Shown here one piece after another: positions 63,696 through 64,000 of a stretch of 64,000 nt of DNA. The stretch is from NCBI GenBank assembly GCA_013397115.1, contig VWZW01000878.1, positions 4,621 through 68,620 on the forward strand, given 5' to 3'. Source of the stretch: Edolisoma coerulescens (taxonomy: Eukaryota; Chordata; Aves; Passeriformes; Campephagidae). The first letter of the stretch is position 1; the number at the start of each line of letters is the position of its first letter. Both the position numbers and the translations under genes were made by a program. Below the pieces are notes generated by a model. It did no database searches. It was not told the origin of the DNA and saw only the letters and a program-made list of their open reading frames with translations.

Positions 63696-64000
63696 TCAGT
63701 AGCACTTTCCTTGGCAGAAGAGGGATTACTAGAAAGTCAGGGAACAGATGGAGGATTTCTCCCCACCATCCCTGATGGTTGTGAACTAGCAGGAATTTGT
63801 GGCTGGATCTAAAATTAGCTCCAAGCAAGCCTGGAAGGGAAATACTGTTGAGACTTGCATTTTTTATATGAACAGGTTTGTTTAAGATTTCATTCATAAA
63901 ACATGAGGCAAAAGACAATGCTTTATGGGACCATGGAACTGGAGTCATCACATTCTAACTGATTAAAGAACAGAAATTTTTGCATCTGTTCCAGTAAAGC
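63696..64000. other. Right edge, no feature recognised
   Basis: About 300 bases to the window end with no gene or repeat recognised. The minus-strand frame 63622-63951 overlaps the LTR end and appears to be chance. Confidence 0.4.

Noticed and set aside
8431..64000. Exons of CYTL1 or STK32B expected downstream by synteny
   Set aside because: No open frame or short segment that I read resembles either protein; they probably lie beyond the window. A translated search would settle it.

Overview
The window is nuclear DNA from a bird. The evidence is a complete MSX1 coding sequence of avian type at the left edge, CR1 LINE 3' ends with the avian octamer-like tail, and several LTRs of the kind common in songbird and related genomes. 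A passerine or other neoavian is my best guess, and it rests mainly on LTR resemblance from memory. One undetermined base (n) lies at 3429.

Layout. 1-2940: MSX1 on the + strand, two coding exons (6-459 and 1909-2339), one intron of 1449 bases, and a 3' UTR with a poly(A) signal at 2914. Only five bases of 5' UTR are present, so the promoter lies outside the window. 2940-7600: MSX1-proximal flank with three CpG-rich patches (about 3395-3880, 5209-5760, 7371-7580), T-rich tracts and a TATC microsatellite. 7600-46960: about 39 kb without any recognisable protein-coding gene, carrying one short CR1 fragment (22910-23130), small simple repeats and several homeodomain-site-rich stretches. I read this as probable regulatory landscape of MSX1. 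46960-64000: a repeat-dense zone with a CR1 copy split by a 690-bp LTR, another CR1 tail, an LTR near 53 kb, an exact 219-bp tandem duplication at 55.1-55.5 kb, and three LTRs packed between 59.5 and 63.7 kb.

MSX1 is the only gene I can support. Vertebrate synteny (established knowledge) would put CYTL1 and STK32B further downstream, but I recognised no exon of either. Most other open frames are short, unconserved in appearance, or lie in CpG-rich DNA or repeats. No undescribed protein-coding system was found. The most informative structural observations are the two insertions dated by exact 5-bp target-site duplications, the perfect 219-bp duplication, the contrast between repeat-poor and repeat-rich halves, and the CpG island just past the MSX1 3' end that could serve an antisense transcript.
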